Below are positions 34,095-43,849 of a stretch of DNA of 64,000 bases, one piece after another. Position numbers and translations under genes: made by a program. This stretch comes from Flavihumibacter sp. ZG627 (lineage in GTDB: Bacteria; Bacteroidota; Bacteroidia; Chitinophagales; Chitinophagaceae): the NCBI RefSeq assembly GCF_000814325.1, contig NZ_JPHF01000010.1, forward strand, positions 79,404-143,403. The letters are read 5' to 3'. Numbering within the stretch: position 1 is the first letter of the stretch; each line of letters starts with the position of its first letter. The notes beneath the pieces are model-generated. The model was not told the DNA's origin. It made no database searches and worked only from the letters and a program-made list of their open reading frames with translations.

Positions 34095-34115
34095 TAACGG
34101 TAATCATGACCGTTA
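34095..34115. promoter_or_regulatory. Inverted repeat upstream of the 267-residue envelope gene
   Basis: TAACGGT-N7-ACCGTTA, perfect 7-bp arms, 46-66 nt before the start codon at 34049. Possible operator. Confidence 0.4.
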
Positions 34116-34150
34116 TAAAAACAATTCTGGCCCCGCAGATGCGAGGCCAG
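34116..34150 (-). terminator. Intrinsic terminator after susCD-like pair
   Basis: Stem CTGGCC / GGCCAG (34127-34132 and 34145-34150), with an inner CGC/GCG pair, then TTGTTTTTAT on the reverse strand. Confidence 0.65.
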
Positions 34151-34186
34151 TAAATAAGCGGGGTCTTTAAAATAGGGTGGTAAACA

Positions 34187-35629
34187 TTAATAAATATCCC
34201 AGAAAAGTTTTGTCTCTACTTCATCACCTCCAATGGCTGAAGAAGCGGAAGCATAGCTATCGGGATTGAGTGTCTGTTCATTGATTGGATAGGTTAGTCT
34301 GTTCGGGAAACCAGATTCAGGTTCTGCAGGAGGACTTAGAAGCGGGAAATCCAGCCTGCGTAATTCCACCCAACCAATGTATGGACGGTTGTGAAGGGCT
34401 ATCCATTTTTGCAAACCAATTTTGGCTTTCCACTCACCTGGTGCAGATGCATACGCAACTGATGGTTGTGCCAGGTATGCTGTGGCTTCCGCTTCAGTAC
34501 CTCCCCAATAAATAATAGAAGCACGTATAGCATTTGCATAATGCTCAGCTGCAGTACCCGCAACATCCCATCCTCTTGCAGCAGCTTCTGCCCTAAGAAA
34601 CTCAGCCTCAACATAATCAAGCAACAAATGAGGAAGTGCAGGATCTTTTATTAACTCACTTGGCCGGGCAACGGTTGCATAAGCATTGTTTTCCCCAATA
34701 ATTCCGCCAACATATTTTCCATCATTATTTGGATCAAAGAAAGCCTCTAACCTTGGATCATTCAATTCAACCATTTTATCGAGCAAAGGTTTTCCGGCAA
34801 CCATATCTGCTCTCCCACTTTGTACAAGGTCAACCCAAATGGGGTTTGTATTGGGAGATGCAGACAGAAACTGGAAGGCTGCATTATCTGCCGAACTGGT
34901 AAATCCATTCTCTTCAGCCTCTTCAAATTTTTGTTTTGCAGTATCATCAACATCTGCAACAGTCATGGCCAGCCGCATTTTAAGGGTGTTGGCAAATTTG
35001 ATCCAGCTGCTTACATCTCCTTTATAGATGAGGTCGGCTTTTGCACTAAAACCTTCACCCTCCGTACTTAAGGATGCTATACTATTATCTATCCTAACAA
35101 ATAGATCATCATAGATCTCCTTCGCATCATCATATGCCGGAAAAAGATTATTAAAATCATTTGACTCAGAATATGGAACGTCACCAAATGTATTTACCAG
35201 TATGGAGTAAACATAAACTTCCATCAGGTCAACAATAGCAGCCTGGTTCTTTAGAGTTGCTTCTGAAACCACACCGGGTTCAGTAGCAGTAATTATCTTC
35301 TTTGACTCCTTAAGGTCTGACAGAACATCACGATACATTCTTGTCCACCACGCTTGGGGAATATTCCTTGTAAAGAAGTCGTAATTAGGCTCGTCCTGGT
35401 AAGTAGTTGCAGCCCAATGTTGTACAGTAAACCTGAAAACATTCAGGTTCACATTCGGAGTTGCGAGTGCCGTGGTAAGGTTTACCAAACCATTGGAAAA
35501 CAAGGTTTCTGCGGGCACTACTGCCGGCAATTTCTTTTCTTCATTAAATCTGGAGATATCCTTTGTACAGGAGATCATCGTCATTAATGTTATTGCGGTT
35601 ATTATCAGATAATTTTTCATAACATTCAT
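34187..35629 (-). CDS. SusD/RagB-like nutrient-binding lipoprotein (SusD-like type 2)
   Basis: A 480-residue surface lipoprotein (lipobox MISC, Cys about 21) that should cap the SusC-type barrel of the next gene. Helical TPR-like fold typical of SusD with VDLMEVYVYSILVNTFGDVPYSE, KFANTLKMRLAMTVADVD, LLLDYVEAEFLRAEAAARGW and IALHNRPYIGWVELRRL. The alternative start ATG 35620 (MKNYLI) is also possible. It is the second gene of the pair, 3 nt after SusC. No glycoside hydrolase or peptidase lies nearby, so the ligand (sugar, peptide or other) is unknown. Confidence 0.93.
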   Translation of the reverse strand: MNVMKNYLIITAITLMTMISCTKDISRFNEEKKLPAVVPAETLFSNGLVNLTTALATPNVNLNVFRFTVQHWAATTYQDEPNYDFFTRNIPQAWWTRMYRDVLSDLKESKKIITATEPGVVSEATLKNQAAIVDLMEVYVYSILVNTFGDVPYSESNDFNNLFPAYDDAKEIYDDLFVRIDNSIASLSTEGEGFSAKADLIYKGDVSSWIKFANTLKMRLAMTVADVDDTAKQKFEEAEENGFTSSADNAAFQFLSASPNTNPIWVDLVQSGRADMVAGKPLLDKMVELNDPRLEAFFDPNNDGKYVGGIIGENNAYATVARPSELIKDPALPHLLLDYVEAEFLRAEAAARGWDVAGTAAEHYANAIRASIIYWGGTEAEATAYLAQPSVAYASAPGEWKAKIGLQKWIALHNRPYIGWVELRRLDFPLLSPPAEPESGFPNRLTYPINEQTLNPDSYASASSAIGGDEVETKLFWDIY

Positions 35630-35632
35630 CTT

Positions 35633-38600
35633 TTAGAATTTCAGTTTAAGGTTTAGTCCAATTTGCCTTGTGGTTGGATAGGCTCCACTCTGGTATCCTT
35701 GTGCATTTCCTGCAGAAAGATTTTCCTCGGGATCTGCATAAGGCAGATTCTTGTGGATGATCCAGAGATTCCTTCCAATCAGGGAAAACTCTATACCCTT
35801 AAAAGGATCCAGCCTGTCGAGCAGCGAAGGTGGTAGTGAATATGTTAGATTTAACTCCCTTAACTTAACATAGCTGGCATCATAGATAAATGCTGCTGCC
35901 GGATTGTATGCATATCCGTAGGTTCCATAATCATTCGGTACGCGGAGCGTGTTCGCTTTGCCATCGGCAGTAACTCCAGGAACAATAATACCACCACCAT
36001 CTTCTAAAGAATTTCGGGATGGATTGCCTAAGTCATTAAGACCAACTGTTTCCGGATAGATACCCGTTGCAAGTCCATAATAAAGATCAAGTGAGAAAAG
36101 ATCTCCACCATGACGAACATCGATCAAAAATCCAAGCGAGAGATCTTTATATTTGAAAGTGTTGTAAATTCCTCCTATCCAATCGGGGTTCATATTACCG
36201 ATAACATTATTGGTTGATGAAGAAAGAGCATAACGACCATTATCCCTTACAAGCTTTCCGCCATTTTCATGGTACACCCATGTTCGGCCCATGATTGCAC
36301 CATATGGCTCATTCAATGTTGCATTTATTGAAACACCTCCCTGGAATGTAGCTATCTGCAGGTTTTTACTTTCACCAAACAGGGCAGTCACTTCATTCCT
36401 GTTTCTGGTCCAGTTAATATTTGTAGTCCAACTGAAATCCCTTGTTTTAACAGGCGTGCCAAAAAGAGATAATTCAATTCCCTTGTTCTGTACATCACCG
36501 GCATTCTGCCATTTGCTGCTATATCCACTTGCATTGGAAACAGCAACCGGAATAAGCTGGTTAATAGTATTGGTGATATAATAGCTCGCATCAAAGCCAA
36601 GGCGGTTACCGAAGAAAGCCATTTCAAGTCCTATTTCCTTACTATTGGTTCTCTCAGGAAGCAGTTCATTATTATTCTTTGAATCAGGCAGTGTAAACAG
36701 GATTGTATTTCCGAATGGGTTTGGCTTACTATACACATCGGCTACAGCACCCCATGGGGCATCATTACCTACTTCCGCATAGTTTGCACGAAGTTTTCCA
36801 TAAGATAGCCAGCTTACATCTTTCAGATTTTCGGAAAACAACCAACTTCCGGAAACAGAGAAATATCCATATTCATTATTGCCGATAGGCAGAGTAGAAG
36901 AGCGATCATAACGATATGTTCCATCAAGTGTCAGAAAATTCCGATAACCGATAGTGATCCCACCAAAATAACCGTCTACTGCAACGGGCTGATATGATTC
37001 GGTAGGTGCATTCACAGGATTTAATGAGTTGCTGATGGAATATAATCCCGGTACCGCCAACCCTCCATTTGTTGATGCAATAATTGATTCAAACCTCGAC
37101 CGCCTCATATTCGTGCCAAGCAATGCCTGCAAGTTAAAATCATCATTAAGATCCTTATTAAAATTTGCCATCAGATCATAATTGGTTTCCTGGAAATGCC
37201 TGTTAGCACGAGTGTATCCTGGTACATCTACACTACCCACTGCTGTTCTGTCTTCCCTCAGCTCATCATAAATGTCAGTAGAGATTCTTCCCAGAAAACT
37301 CAACCATTCCGTGGCCTGGTAATTCAGCGAAATATTTCCGAATACGCGGTTACGCTCGTCATTATTAAAGCTTTCATACCGCATGAAGTAAAAGTTGTCA
37401 GTATAAATGGGACGTGTTCCTGCAGCAGTTGAAGGATCCTGCCAGTTCCAGGTGATATTTTTTCGGGTACGGAAGTAAGCTTCTTTTTGTTCTATATTGT
37501 CAACATTCGTTTGGTACCACTGCCGGAAGTTCTGGTTTACATTCTTTCCTGAATAACCGGTACCATATCTTCCCAGGCCCTCAACTTTTGAGACGTTCAC
37601 ATTTGTTGTGGCAGTCAGGCCCTTTGCTATTTCATAACCTGCACCGAAGTTTATTATATTCTTTATTACTTCACTATTTGGCAGTATACCCTTCTCCTGG
37701 CTCCTTGTATAACCAACCTTAAAATTTCCTTTATCATTGGCACCATCAAGCATGATGCTGTTGTTGTTGGAAATGGGTTTCTCGAAGAAAGTTTCAGGTG
37801 TGTTTTGCGCTGCTACCCAGGGTTTGGGCTTTTTATAATAGGGGGAGGTAGGGTCGAAAGCATCCCAATGGAATACCATCAGGTCTGGATTAAATTTGTC
37901 GCCGTAGGAAGCATCTTCACTGGTAGGAACAACCAGGTCATCCTGGCCATCCCCATCCACATCAAAATAAAAGAAGCCCGGGTTCTCGGCCGGTGAGCCA
38001 TAAGCTGCCGAATAACCAGCTCCATATTGATTCTGGTACTTGGCAAATGTCTCTTTATCTATTGAACCGAAAGTGACCCCTGAGTTAATGGTTATTCCTA
38101 ATCCTCTTCTGCTTTTTTTGGTTGTGATCATGATCACGCCATTGGCTGCACGTGAGCCATAAAGTGCTGAGGCGGCAGCCCCTTTCAGGATGTTGATAGA
38201 TTCAATATCATCCGGATTTATATCGGCTGCAGCATTTCCATAATCCACGCCCCCCCTACCAGTCATCTGGTTGGTTGAGTTACCGGTGGCGTTATTAATA
38301 GGCACACCATCCACTACAAAAAGTGCCTGGTTGGTATTGGTAAGTGATTTTGTTCCACGGATCACAACATTAGTAGAACCACCTATACCGTTACCCTGGC
38401 GGATCTCTACCCCGGAAACTTTGCCGGATAATGCAGCAGCAACATTGGCGATACGAGTATTATTTACTTCATCCCCTTTTATTTGTTGTGCCGCATAGGG
38501 AAGGGTGTTTTTGGCTCGCCGAACTCCCAGCGCAGTAACAACTACTTCACTCAGGTTATCCTGCGATACAAGTGTTACCGATATAATATCCTGGTCAGCT

Positions 38601-38854
38601 ACAGTAACCTCAAAACGCTCGTAACTGGCAGCTGTGATCTCCAATACATTACCTTTTTCCGCACTAATTGTAAAATTTCCATTCTGGTCGGCCGCAATAC
38701 CTGTGTTAGTACCTTTTATCTTGACCGAAGCAAATGGTATGGGATTACCGCTTGCATCTTTCACTTGCCCGGTAATTTGCCGGACCTGTCCATACACCAA
38801 TGCCACCAATAGCAATAGTGTAAACATCAGGGATGTTTTTCTCATATATATCAT
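35633..38854 (-). CDS. SusC/RagA family TonB-linked outer membrane protein
   Basis: A 1073-residue TonB-dependent transporter. The signal peptide ends near ALVYGQ, followed by an N-terminal carboxypeptidase-regulatory-like domain (about 28-105, ITGQVKDASGNPIPFASVKI and ITAASYE) and a plug domain (about 115-240) with SLTNTNQALFVVDGVPINNA, DIESINILKGAAASALYGSR and NGVIMITTKK. A long beta-barrel ends in an aromatic residue (LKLKF). ATG 38845 is an alternative start. It works with the SusD-like partner to import a ligand across the outer membrane. Confidence 0.95.
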   Translation of the reverse strand: MIYMRKTSLMFTLLLLVALVYGQVRQITGQVKDASGNPIPFASVKIKGTNTGIAADQNGNFTISAEKGNVLEITAASYERFEVTVADQDIISVTLVSQDNLSEVVVTALGVRRAKNTLPYAAQQIKGDEVNNTRIANVAAALSGKVSGVEIRQGNGIGGSTNVVIRGTKSLTNTNQALFVVDGVPINNATGNSTNQMTGRGGVDYGNAAADINPDDIESINILKGAAASALYGSRAANGVIMITTKKSRRGLGITINSGVTFGSIDKETFAKYQNQYGAGYSAAYGSPAENPGFFYFDVDGDGQDDLVVPTSEDASYGDKFNPDLMVFHWDAFDPTSPYYKKPKPWVAAQNTPETFFEKPISNNNSIMLDGANDKGNFKVGYTRSQEKGILPNSEVIKNIINFGAGYEIAKGLTATTNVNVSKVEGLGRYGTGYSGKNVNQNFRQWYQTNVDNIEQKEAYFRTRKNITWNWQDPSTAAGTRPIYTDNFYFMRYESFNNDERNRVFGNISLNYQATEWLSFLGRISTDIYDELREDRTAVGSVDVPGYTRANRHFQETNYDLMANFNKDLNDDFNLQALLGTNMRRSRFESIIASTNGGLAVPGLYSISNSLNPVNAPTESYQPVAVDGYFGGITIGYRNFLTLDGTYRYDRSSTLPIGNNEYGYFSVSGSWLFSENLKDVSWLSYGKLRANYAEVGNDAPWGAVADVYSKPNPFGNTILFTLPDSKNNNELLPERTNSKEIGLEMAFFGNRLGFDASYYITNTINQLIPVAVSNASGYSSKWQNAGDVQNKGIELSLFGTPVKTRDFSWTTNINWTRNRNEVTALFGESKNLQIATFQGGVSINATLNEPYGAIMGRTWVYHENGGKLVRDNGRYALSSSTNNVIGNMNPDWIGGIYNTFKYKDLSLGFLIDVRHGGDLFSLDLYYGLATGIYPETVGLNDLGNPSRNSLEDGGGIIVPGVTADGKANTLRVPNDYGTYGYAYNPAAAFIYDASYVKLRELNLTYSLPPSLLDRLDPFKGIEFSLIGRNLWIIHKNLPYADPEENLSAGNAQGYQSGAYPTTRQIGLNLKLKF

Positions 38855-39072
38855 TTTTTAAGTGGCGGGTCACATTAACCCAATAAGAAAAGTATCTACG
38901 GTAAGAGATTCAGGAAGTGTGGTAAAACGAATTGGCCATTTGTCTTTACTCAGGGGAAATGTTCTAATCCTTGCTTGTGGAGCTGATAGTACCATTTATT
39001 AGACAATAAATTTAACAGAATGCTGTCTTCAACATTAAAAAAAATCCATTTTTCCCTGAATAAACCGCACAT
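38855..39072. other. Divergent intergenic region between SusC and folD
   Basis: About 220 bases, AT-rich, no reading frame supported. The reverse strand has a weak TACTTTTC that could be the SusC -7 element. No sigma/anti-sigma (ECF) genes are near. Confidence 0.4.
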
Positions 39073-39080
39073 TACCTTTG
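39073..39080 (+). promoter_or_regulatory. Candidate -7 element of folD
   Basis: TACCTTTG, exact TAnnTTTG, ending 4 nt before ATG 39085. The context TTTGCGCCATG is identical to that of the aminotransferase at 3142. Confidence 0.6.
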
Positions 39081-39084
39081 CGCC

Positions 39085-39960
39085 ATGCAAATTTTAGATG
39101 GACAACTGGTTTCAAAAGCGACCAAAGACGAATTAAAAATCAAGGTGGCACAGCTGGTAACAGAAGGAAAAAAGATACCCCACCTGGCCGCTGTTTTGGT
39201 TGGATCCAATGGTGCCAGCGAAACCTACGTGGCCGCCAAAGTGAAGGCCTGCCAGGAGATTGGCTACAAATCAACGCTTATCAGGCTGGAAGACGAGATC
39301 AGTGAGAACAAGCTCTTATCCGTTATTGAAGAACTTAACGAAGACCCCGATATTGATGGGATACTTGTTCAATTACCACTTCCCAAGCATATTTCTGACG
39401 AAAAAGTGATCAATACAATACTTCCTTCGAAAGATGTGGATGGATTTCACCCGGTGAATGTTGGCCGGATGGTACAGGGGCTCGATACATTCATTCCCGC
39501 TACACCGTATGGTATCATATTGATGATGCAACATTATAAGATCAATACCAAAGGCATGCACGCCGTAGTTATTGGTCGCAGCAATATAGTTGGCCGGCCG
39601 ATGAGTATTCTTTTGAGCCAAAGTGCTGATCCGGGTAATTGCACCGTCACTATTACACATTCGCATACAAAGAATCTTGCTGAGCTTTGCAGAAGCGCCG
39701 ATATAATTATAGCTGCCCTTGGCATACCAGAATTTGTAAAAGCCGATATGGTGAAAGAAGGTGCTATCGTAATTGATGTTGGTATTACCCGTGTGGCGGA
39801 TGCCTCCAAGAAATCAGGCTTCGCCCTGAAAGGCGATGTTGAATTTGCGACGGTAGCTCCAAAATGCAGTTATATTACGCCTGTTCCGGGAGGGGTTGGT
39901 CCCATGACCATTGCGGCCCTGATGAAGAACACTTTTAAGGCCTGTGTTGATAAAAACTGA
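39085..39960 (+). CDS. folD: Bifunctional methylenetetrahydrofolate dehydrogenase / methenyltetrahydrofolate cyclohydrolase
   Basis: A 291-residue enzyme of one-carbon folate metabolism, interconverting 5,10-methylene-, methenyl- and 10-formyl-THF. Landmarks are [20 protein letters not shown] with the catalytic Lys region, [45 protein letters not shown] and the final [14 protein letters not shown]. The start at 39085 is fixed by the promoter box. A short tandem repeat follows the stop. Confidence 0.96.
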   Translation: MQILDGQLVSKATKDELKIKVAQLVTEGKKIPHLAAVLVGSNGASETYVAAKVKACQEIGYKSTLIRLEDEISENKLLSVIEELNEDPDIDGILVQLPLPKHISDEKVINTILPSKDVDGFHPVNVGRMVQGLDTFIPATPYGIILMMQHYKINTKGMHAVVIGRSNIVGRPMSILLSQSADPGNCTVTITHSHTKNLAELCRSADIIIAALGIPEFVKADMVKEGAIVIDVGITRVADASKKSGFALKGDVEFATVAPKCSYITPVPGGVGPMTIAALMKNTFKACVDKN

Positions 39961-39965
39961 ATACA

Positions 39966-40000
39966 GGTAAGATTTAAGAGGTAAGAGGTAAGATTTGAGG
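39966..40000. repeat. Tandem heptamers (GTAAGAG type) after folD
   Basis: Units of GTAAGAT/TTAAGAG/GTAAGAG begin 5 nt after the folD stop. The same heptamer forms a longer array at the fabH stop (61305-61339). Confidence 0.75.
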
Positions 40001-40024
40001 AAGTAGAAATTTAAAAATTGAGTG

Positions 40025-40624
40025 ATGTTGCGTTTGCCGGTAATGGAATCATTTTATACCCTCCAGGGGGAAGGTTTTCACCAGGGCCGGGCAGCCTATT
40101 TTATCAGGCTCGGTGGCTGTGATGTTGGTTGCAGCTGGTGCGATGTGAAAGAAAGCTGGGATGAATCTCTTCATCCCAAACAATCTGTTGAAGAGATCGT
40201 GGAAAATGCAAAGGCCTACCCAGGCAGGCTTGCAGTGATCACCGGTGGTGAGCCATTATTACACAATCTGAACAACCTTACAAGTGCGTTGCAGGAGGCT
40301 GGATTTGAGACCAATATTGAAACGTCGGGAAGTAGCGATCTCAGTGGAAACTGGGACTGGATATGCCTTTCACCCAAAAAATTTAAATTTCCCCTACCTG
40401 AAGTGGTACAGACTGCCGATGAACTTAAAGTAGTTGTATTTAATAAAACGGATTTTGATTGGGCAGAAAAATGGGCAGCCGACGTAAAGCCTGCCTGCAA
40501 ACTTTACCTCCAGCCCGAATGGGGAAAAAAGGAACAAATGCTGCCCCTGATCATTGATTATATCAAAGCGCACCCCCGTTGGGAACTCAGCATCCAGAGC
40601 CATAAGTACATCAATGTGCCCTGA
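40025..40624 (+). CDS. queE: 7-carboxy-7-deazaguanine synthase (radical SAM)
   Basis: A 199-residue radical SAM enzyme converting carboxytetrahydropterin to 7-carboxy-7-deazaguanine in queuosine synthesis. The cluster motif is GGCDVGCSWCDVKESW with C32, C36 and C39 (CxxxCxxC). It also has the N-terminal ESFYTLQGEG and the ITGGEPLLH motif. Start at ATG 40025; a GTG at 40022 is one codon earlier. Other queuosine genes are not in the window. Confidence 0.93.
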   Translation: MLRLPVMESFYTLQGEGFHQGRAAYFIRLGGCDVGCSWCDVKESWDESLHPKQSVEEIVENAKAYPGRLAVITGGEPLLHNLNNLTSALQEAGFETNIETSGSSDLSGNWDWICLSPKKFKFPLPEVVQTADELKVVVFNKTDFDWAEKWAADVKPACKLYLQPEWGKKEQMLPLIIDYIKAHPRWELSIQSHKYINVP

Positions 40625-40697
40625 GAAGGCAGTTTTTTCACATTTTCCTCTAATATAATGGCCTAACTTTCGTTGTAGTATCACCAGTTTAAAATCT

Positions 40698-42623
40698 ATG
40701 CTGAAACGAATAGCCATTTTTATTACAATAGCCATTGCTATAACCTGCACCCTCCCGCTTAATGCACAACAATACAATCCCGATAAGATAAATGCTAAGG
40801 CTGCTAAACTTTACCAGCAGGCGATGCAACAGGCCGAGAATGATAATTTTCCGGAAGGTATAAGACTCCTTAAAGATGCCGTTAAGATAGATCCATCATT
40901 TGCGGATGCCTGGCTTTCTATTGCCGGCATGTACGGTGAAATGAAAGACTATGATAATGCTATCCTGCATTATGAAAGGGCAAAATCAATTGATTCAAAC
41001 TACTTCCGCGATTATAACCTTCCCTACTCCATCAATCTTGCCGGAAAGGGCCGCTTTAAAGATGCCCTGAAAGCCGTGAACAGCTTCATGATGGTTAACG
41101 ATCTGAATGAAAGTAGTCAGCGGGCCTCCTCCTACCGCCGGCGCTGTTACCTTTTTGCATTGGAACAGGCAAAGAATCCGGATATAGCGAATTACAATTT
41201 CACTCCCATTAACCTCGGCGATAGTGTGAACAGTGCCGTGTCAGAATATTATCCCACCCTCACCATCGATAACAGCCAGCTGATCTTCACCCGCCGCGTT
41301 AATAATTATAATGAGGATTTCTATGAAACCCGCATCGAAGGTGGGAAATGGAACCGGAGTAGCGGACTAACCGGTATGATCAATTCCAACCTCAATGAAG
41401 GCGCACAATCTATTTCGCAGGATGGCCAGTGGCTGGTGTTTACAGGATGTAATTTTCCGGATGGACTGGGAAGTTGCGATCTCTATATTTCCTATCTAAC
41501 TCCCCAGGGATGGAGTGAACCCCTTAACCTCGGAAGTAAAGTGAATTCAGAATTCTGGGACTCAGCGCCCAGCCTCTCGCCCGATAAAAGGGATCTCTAC
41601 TTCGCCAGCAGGCGCCAGGGTGGATTTGGGGGAAATGATATCTGGGTGACCCATCTCGGCACTGACGGTAAGTGGAGTGAACCCGAAAATCTTGGACCAG
41701 AGATCAACACCAGTGGTGATGAGAGCTGCCCCTTTATCCACGCCGATAATCAAAGTCTTTATTTCACCTCCAATGGATTGCAGGGCTATGGTGGAGATGA
41801 TCTTTTCATGGCGCGTAAAGGTCCGAAAGGAAGTTTCAGTCTTCCCCGCAACCTTGGCTACCCTATTAATACCATAGAAAACGAAGGCAGCCTTGTAATT
41901 ACTGCCGATGGTAGCACGGCTTATTATGCAAGCGACCGTGCGGATAGCAAAGGGGGGCTCGACCTCTACACTTTCACCATGCGCAATGATGTGCGGCCCG
42001 TGAAAACGCTCTGGATCAAAGGCAGGGTTATGGATGAAAAAACTAAAGATGGACTGCCATCTGCTGTTGAACTAACAGATATCCTTACCCGACAGATGAT
42101 CAGCAAGGTACAAACCGATGAAACGGGCAATTATCTTATTACCCTTCCTATTGGCCGCGACTATGCGTTTAATGTTAACCGTAAGGGATACTTATTCTAT
42201 TCGGAGAATTTCTCATTAAGCCAGAAGTCGCCCGACTCCACCTATAATATCGATATTCTACTAAAACCCATCACTGCAAATGCAACCATCGTATTGAAGA
42301 ATATTTTCTTTGAAACCAATAGTGCATCACTGGGCAGCAACTCCGAGGTTGAGCTTGAACGGATCGTTCAGTTGTTAAAAGAAAATCCGTCATTAAGTAT
42401 CCAGCTCAATGGACATACCGACAATGTTGGGAAGGCCGCGGACAATTTGAAGCTGTCGAATGACAGGGCTCATTCTGTGGTGAATTTCCTGGTAAAAAAT
42501 GGAGTAGATGCAAAACGACTTACCCACAAAGGTTTTGGCGCAACGGTACCTGTAGCGGATAACAATACCGAAGAGGGACGCGCACTTAACCGCCGAACAG
42601 AACTGAAGGTAATTTCCCAGTAA
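40698..42623 (+). CDS. PorE-like envelope protein: TPR, beta-propeller, CRD and OmpA domains
   Basis: A 641-residue protein. The signal peptide is about residues 1-24 (ending LNAQ). TPR repeats follow (about 35-125, AAKLYQQAMQQAENDNFPEG and AWLSIAGMYGEMKDYDNAI), then PD40/WD40-like propeller blades (about 170-430, with repeated SPDKRDLYFAS-type units), a carboxypeptidase-regulatory-like domain (about 440-530) and a C-terminal OmpA peptidoglycan-binding domain (NGHTDNVG, LSNDRAHSVVNFL). This domain order is that of PorE, a type 9 secretion component anchoring the machine to peptidoglycan. Several paralogues exist in Bacteroidota, so the T9SS role is an inference. Confidence 0.85.
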   Translation: MLKRIAIFITIAIAITCTLPLNAQQYNPDKINAKAAKLYQQAMQQAENDNFPEGIRLLKDAVKIDPSFADAWLSIAGMYGEMKDYDNAILHYERAKSIDSNYFRDYNLPYSINLAGKGRFKDALKAVNSFMMVNDLNESSQRASSYRRRCYLFALEQAKNPDIANYNFTPINLGDSVNSAVSEYYPTLTIDNSQLIFTRRVNNYNEDFYETRIEGGKWNRSSGLTGMINSNLNEGAQSISQDGQWLVFTGCNFPDGLGSCDLYISYLTPQGWSEPLNLGSKVNSEFWDSAPSLSPDKRDLYFASRRQGGFGGNDIWVTHLGTDGKWSEPENLGPEINTSGDESCPFIHADNQSLYFTSNGLQGYGGDDLFMARKGPKGSFSLPRNLGYPINTIENEGSLVITADGSTAYYASDRADSKGGLDLYTFTMRNDVRPVKTLWIKGRVMDEKTKDGLPSAVELTDILTRQMISKVQTDETGNYLITLPIGRDYAFNVNRKGYLFYSENFSLSQKSPDSTYNIDILLKPITANATIVLKNIFFETNSASLGSNSEVELERIVQLLKENPSLSIQLNGHTDNVGKAADNLKLSNDRAHSVVNFLVKNGVDAKRLTHKGFGATVPVADNNTEEGRALNRRTELKVISQ

Positions 42624-42689
42624 TGTAAATACCGTTATTTCACGCTGGTATAGCTCCCACGCAAAGTCTATTTTCATTGAAAAGAAGAA

Positions 42690-43796
42690 ATGGACGATGA
42701 GAGGTTGTACCAGGTGGCACTTACACGGGTGCCGCATGTTGGTTGTGTAATCGCTAAAGCGCTGATCGAAAAGTTCAAATCAGCTACTGAAGTATTCAAA
42801 GCAAGTGCTGCCGACCTTGAATTGGTAGAAGGTGTTGGAACTGGCATTGCGAGATCGTTGAGTAGATTCCGCGATTTCAGGACATGCGAGAAGATACTGA
42901 ATGATGTGGAACAGTATAAGCTGTCGATGATCTTCTTAAACGATGAGGCCTACCCGAAAAGACTTTTAGACTGCTATGATCCTCCTACCCTGCTATTTTA
43001 TAAGGGGAATATCTCTCTCAATGCTCCAAAAAAAGTGGCGGTTATCGGAACCCGGAGCCATAGTGAATATGGAAGGCAGGTGACGGAGAAACTGATCCGA
43101 GATCTTCGTGATAAGGATATCACCATTGTAAGCGGCATGGCCTATGGAATAGATGGACTGGCACATCGGAATGCCATTAAATATGATATTCCTACCATTG
43201 GTGTGCTGGCACATGGACTGAATACCATCTATCCCAGCGAGCATACTTCCATGGCGAGGGAAATGTTGAGAGGTAAGGGCGCGCTGGTAACGGAATTCAT
43301 AATTGGCACCAAACCCGACCGTCATAACTTCCCTATCCGCAACCGCATCGTGGCAGGTATATGCGATGCCATTGTTGTGGTTGAAACAGGTCTTAAAGGA
43401 GGTAGTATGATCACAGCATCCATTGCAGCAAGTTATAACCATCCGGTGTTTGTATTTCCCGGCCGCACAACTGATCATAAAAATGTAGGCTGCAATATGT
43501 TGCTTCGCAGGAAAAGTGCCACCATCGTTCTTGATGCAGATAACCTGCTGGAAGAAATGCAATGGGAAATACCAAAGGATCCTAACCGGAAAAACAACCA
43601 GCTTTCCTTCTTTGGCGAATTAAATACAGCTGAAGCAACTATTGTAAATCTGCTGGGTATCCATGGACAACTTGCTATTGATGAACTATATCTCCGGAGT
43701 GGACTGAATTCAGGTGCAGCTGCAAGTGCTATCCTTAATCTTGAAATCAGGAACATCATCAAAAGCCTTCCGGGTAAGCAATACAGGATGGTTTAG
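42690..43796 (+). CDS. dprA: DNA processing protein DprA
   Basis: A 368-residue protein that loads RecA on incoming single-stranded DNA in natural transformation. An N-terminal helix-hairpin-helix region is present (about 15-60), then the Rossmann core with [61 protein letters not shown] and [14 protein letters not shown], and a C-terminal winged-helix (DprA_WH). All key elements are intact. Confidence 0.95.
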   Translation: MDDERLYQVALTRVPHVGCVIAKALIEKFKSATEVFKASAADLELVEGVGTGIARSLSRFRDFRTCEKILNDVEQYKLSMIFLNDEAYPKRLLDCYDPPTLLFYKGNISLNAPKKVAVIGTRSHSEYGRQVTEKLIRDLRDKDITIVSGMAYGIDGLAHRNAIKYDIPTIGVLAHGLNTIYPSEHTSMAREMLRGKGALVTEFIIGTKPDRHNFPIRNRIVAGICDAIVVVETGLKGGSMITASIAASYNHPVFVFPGRTTDHKNVGCNMLLRRKSATIVLDADNLLEEMQWEIPKDPNRKNNQLSFFGELNTAEATIVNLLGIHGQLAIDELYLRSGLNSGAAASAILNLEIRNIIKSLPGKQYRMV

Positions 43797-43838
43797 AGGA
43801 GGTTATACAAAAATTTGGCACTAATTTACCTGCTGCCA

Positions 43839-43846
43839 TATCTTTG
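43839..43846 (+). promoter_or_regulatory. Candidate -7 element of guaB
   Basis: TATCTTTG, exact TAnnTTTG, ending 3 nt before ATG 43850. Confidence 0.6.
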
Positions 43847-43849
43847 CAC

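Noticed and set aside
34187..38854. Complete polysaccharide utilisation locus
   Set aside because: Only SusC and SusD homologues are present; no sigma/anti-sigma, sulfatase or glycoside hydrolase genes nearby.
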